28,110 bases of DNA from Fluviibacter sp039805725 (GTDB taxonomy: Bacteria; Pseudomonadota; Gammaproteobacteria; Burkholderiales; Rhodocyclaceae), in NCBI GenBank assembly GCA_039805725.1, contig JBDLTT010000017.1:1-28110 (forward strand), read 5' to 3'. Made by a program: the position numbers and the translations under genes. Shown here one piece after another: positions 25,835-28,110 of this stretch (its first letter is position 1; every line of letters begins with the position of its first letter). The notes below the pieces were generated by a model. The model was not told where the DNA came from. It did not search any database and saw only the letters and a list, made by a program, of their open reading frames with translations.

Positions 25835-28105
25835 TCAGGCCGCTTCCAGTTTGGCGTAGGCCAACGCCAACCACTTGGTGCCCGCCTGACCAAAACGGAC
25901 TTGCACCCGCGCTTCTTCGCCGCGGCCTTCGGCCGCCAGAATGACGCCCGATCCAAACTTGGCATGCGTCACGCTCTGACCAACGCGAAAGCCACCGGCG
26001 CCCGCATCACTGGCGGCACGTGCCGCAACGCGGGTGGTCATATCGACATTCGGCGCGGGCGACCAGCTACTGGTCGTGTACGTGCCGGCCCACGATGGGG
26101 TGGCATCCAGCCGCTGCAGCAACGCATCGGGCAGTTCATCCAAGAAACTGGACGGCAAGCAGTAACGCGTCTGGCCGTGCAACATGCGCGTCTGCGCATG
26201 ACACAGATACAAGCGCTGCCGCGCCCGCGTGATCGCCACATACATCAGACGGCGCTCTTCTTCGAGGCCATCGCGTTCCAGCATGGCGTTTTCGTGCGGG
26301 AACAATCCCTGTTCCAGCCCGACGATAAAGACGGCGCTGAACTCCAGTCCCTTGGCCGAGTGCACCGTCATCAACTGAATGGCGTCGTCCGAATCGCCGG
26401 CCTGATGTTCCCCGGCCTCCAGCGCGGCGTGCGCCAGAAAATCGGCCAACAGACTGGTTGCCTCGCCCGTCTCCGGATCGATATTGCGCGTTGCCTCAGG
26501 GTCTTCGGCAAACACCGCCGCAGCGTTAACTAATTCTTCCAGGTTTTCCAGTCGATCCTGGCCTTCGCGCTCTGCCTGATAGTGCTGACGTAAACCGCTA
26601 CGATCGAGCAGATGATCAATCACTTCTGGTAGCGTTACGCCCGCAGTCTCGGCGCGCATCGTTTCAATGAGTCGAATGAACTGGCCTACCGCTGTGCCGG
26701 CTTTACCCGTCAGGCTGGCAGCGGCGTTATACAAACTGCAATTCAACTGACGCGCTTCAATCTGCAGCGCTTCGAGACTGCGCGCACCAATACCGCGCGT
26801 CGGAAAGTTCACCACGCGTAAAAACGCCGTGTCGTCATCCTGATTTGCAATTAATCGCAGGTAGGCCAACGCGTGCTTCACTTCCTGCCGTTCGAAGAAG
26901 CGCAGACCCCCATAAACCCGGTACGGAATGCCCGCCTGGAACAAGGCATGCTCCAGCACACGTGATTGCGCATTCGAGCGATAGAGCAGCGCGATCTGAT
27001 GCCGCGGAATGCCGTCGCGATTCAGTTCACCAATCTCTTCGATGATGTAACGCGCTTCGTCCAGATCCGACACCCCCTGGAACACGCGGATCTTTTCGCC
27101 TTCGCCGGCATCGGTCCACAGATTCTTGCCGAGTCGATCGGCGTTATTTGTTATCAGCGCATTGGCCGCCGACAGAATATTGCCGTGCGAGCGGTAGTTC
27201 TGCTCCAGGCGAATCACATTGCCCTTGGCGTAGTCGCGCTCAAAGCCGCGCATATTGGCCACATCCGCACCACGGAAGGCATAGATCGATTGGTCATCAT
27301 CGCCCACCGCAAAGATCGCCGCCTGCGGCCCGCACAATAGCTGCAGCCAGGCATATTGCAGCGGATTCGTATCCTGAAACTCGTCGACCAGAATATGGCG
27401 GAAACGTTGCTGGTAATGCGTACGCAGCGCCTGATCCTGTTGCAGCAACTCATAAGCGCGCAACAAGAGCTCGGCAAAGTCCACCGCGCCTTCGCGCTGG
27501 CACTGGACTTCGTACTCGGCGTAGATTTCCATCTTGCGCCGCGTATGCGCATCATGCGCCTCGGCCTGGCCGGAACGGATACCCTGCTCTTTGAGCGCGT
27601 TGATGGTGTACATCATGTCACGTGCGGGAAAACGTTCTTCGTCCACTCCCATCGCTTTGATCAGACGCTTGATCGCCGCTTGCTGATCACCGGTATCGAG
27701 AATCTGGAAGGTCTCAGGCAACCGTGCCGCCCGCCAATGGGTGCGCAACAGGCGATGACATAAACCGTGGAAAGTGCCGACCCACAGATTGCGCACATTG
27801 AACGGCACCATCGCCGACAGACGCGTCAGCATTTCGCGCGCCGCCTTGTTGGTAAACGTCACCGCCAACACACCCTGCGGCGACACCTGACCGGTTTGCA
27901 GTAACCAGGCGATCCGCGTTGTCAGCACCCGGGTCTTACCCGACCCGGCACCCGCCAGAATCAGTGCATGTTCCGGCGGCAAGCACACGGCCGCACGTTG
28001 CGGCTCGTTCAGGCCTGCCAGGAGCGCGTTTTTTTGCGCCATCGCCTTTTCAGAAGGCGCACCACCCAGCGGACCGCCAAAGGCTTCCGGAATCGACGAA
28101 TTCAT
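25835..28105 (-). CDS. uvrD: UvrD/PcrA-family DNA helicase
   Basis: Superfamily 1A 3'-5' helicase for nucleotide excision and mismatch repair. Seen in order: AGAGSGKT (51-58, Walker A), ILVDEFQDTN (motif II), VGDDDQSIYAFRGA (motif III), EERRLMYVAITRARQRL (motif VI), then a C-terminal tudor-like domain (last 50 residues, FRVGQSVTHAKFGSGVI). The first 30 residues are not conserved. The true start may be at 28105, at the ATG at 28042, or beyond the window, since only five bases remain upstream and no ribosome binding site can be seen. Rep is a related alternative, but the C-terminal domain favours UvrD. Confidence 0.92.
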   Translation of the reverse strand: MNSSIPEAFGGPLGGAPSEKAMAQKNALLAGLNEPQRAAVCLPPEHALILAGAGSGKTRVLTTRIAWLLQTGQVSPQGVLAVTFTNKAAREMLTRLSAMVPFNVRNLWVGTFHGLCHRLLRTHWRAARLPETFQILDTGDQQAAIKRLIKAMGVDEERFPARDMMYTINALKEQGIRSGQAEAHDAHTRRKMEIYAEYEVQCQREGAVDFAELLLRAYELLQQDQALRTHYQQRFRHILVDEFQDTNPLQYAWLQLLCGPQAAIFAVGDDDQSIYAFRGADVANMRGFERDYAKGNVIRLEQNYRSHGNILSAANALITNNADRLGKNLWTDAGEGEKIRVFQGVSDLDEARYIIEEIGELNRDGIPRHQIALLYRSNAQSRVLEHALFQAGIPYRVYGGLRFFERQEVKHALAYLRLIANQDDDTAFLRVVNFPTRGIGARSLEALQIEARQLNCSLYNAAASLTGKAGTAVGQFIRLIETMRAETAGVTLPEVIDHLLDRSGLRQHYQAEREGQDRLENLEELVNAAAVFAEDPEATRNIDPETGEATSLLADFLAHAALEAGEHQAGDSDDAIQLMTVHSAKGLEFSAVFIVGLEQGLFPHENAMLERDGLEEERRLMYVAITRARQRLYLCHAQTRMLHGQTRYCLPSSFLDELPDALLQRLDATPSWAGTYTTSSWSPAPNVDMTTRVAARAASDAGAGGFRVGQSVTHAKFGSGVILAAEGRGEEARVQVRFGQAGTKWLALAYAKLEAA

Positions 28106-28110
28106 AGCCC

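Overview
The window looks like chromosome from a betaproteobacterium. The co-directional gene run apbC/mrp, dcd and a 745-residue PLP-dependent Orn/Lys/Arg decarboxylase, divergent from metG, is an arrangement I know from Burkholderiales and relatives. The divergent pmbA/darP (yjgA) pair, the glyA-nrdR-ribD run and GC-rich codon use agree with that. Genus and species cannot be read from the sequence.

Layout. Bases 1-2503 are an accessory defence/toxin module. A Fic-family gene runs off the left edge on the minus strand. A 243-base control region (525-767) is dominated by inverted repeats. An AbiEi/AbiEii type IV toxin-antitoxin operon reads rightward and stops one base short of the end of ribD. 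The rest is housekeeping. Bases 2505-7513 (minus) carry pmbA, a histidine phosphatase, glyA, nrdR and ribD. darP (plus) diverges from pmbA and converges on an M17 aminopeptidase gene (minus). thyA, pgi and folA (9944-12942, plus) form a tight run. The decarboxylase, dcd and apbC follow on the minus strand. metG and a sulP transporter read rightward and meet the leftward run uvrD-dgt-dnaE, with a 72-base 3' overlap between sulP and dnaE. No tRNA, rRNA, CRISPR array or insertion sequence was seen, and no stretch above 300 bases lacks a gene.

How the genes work together. Many genes serve deoxynucleotide supply and use. glyA makes 5,10-methylene-THF, thyA spends it to make dTMP, and folA regenerates THF. 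dcd makes dUTP from dCTP, dgt degrades dNTPs, nrdR represses ribonucleotide reductase genes, dnaE polymerises the products and uvrD unwinds DNA.

The most interesting part is the fic/abiE control region. It holds two perfect inverted repeats (23-bp and 26-bp arms) with the same core, CGTCCTAAGGACG, and dyad centres 84 bp apart. The abiEi promoter lies inside the second repeat. A separate set of four TGCGGAGA-type elements covers the fic start, whose AUG falls in the loop of a perfect 13-bp hairpin. The first arrangement fits known AbiEi autoregulation. The second is one I do not recognise.
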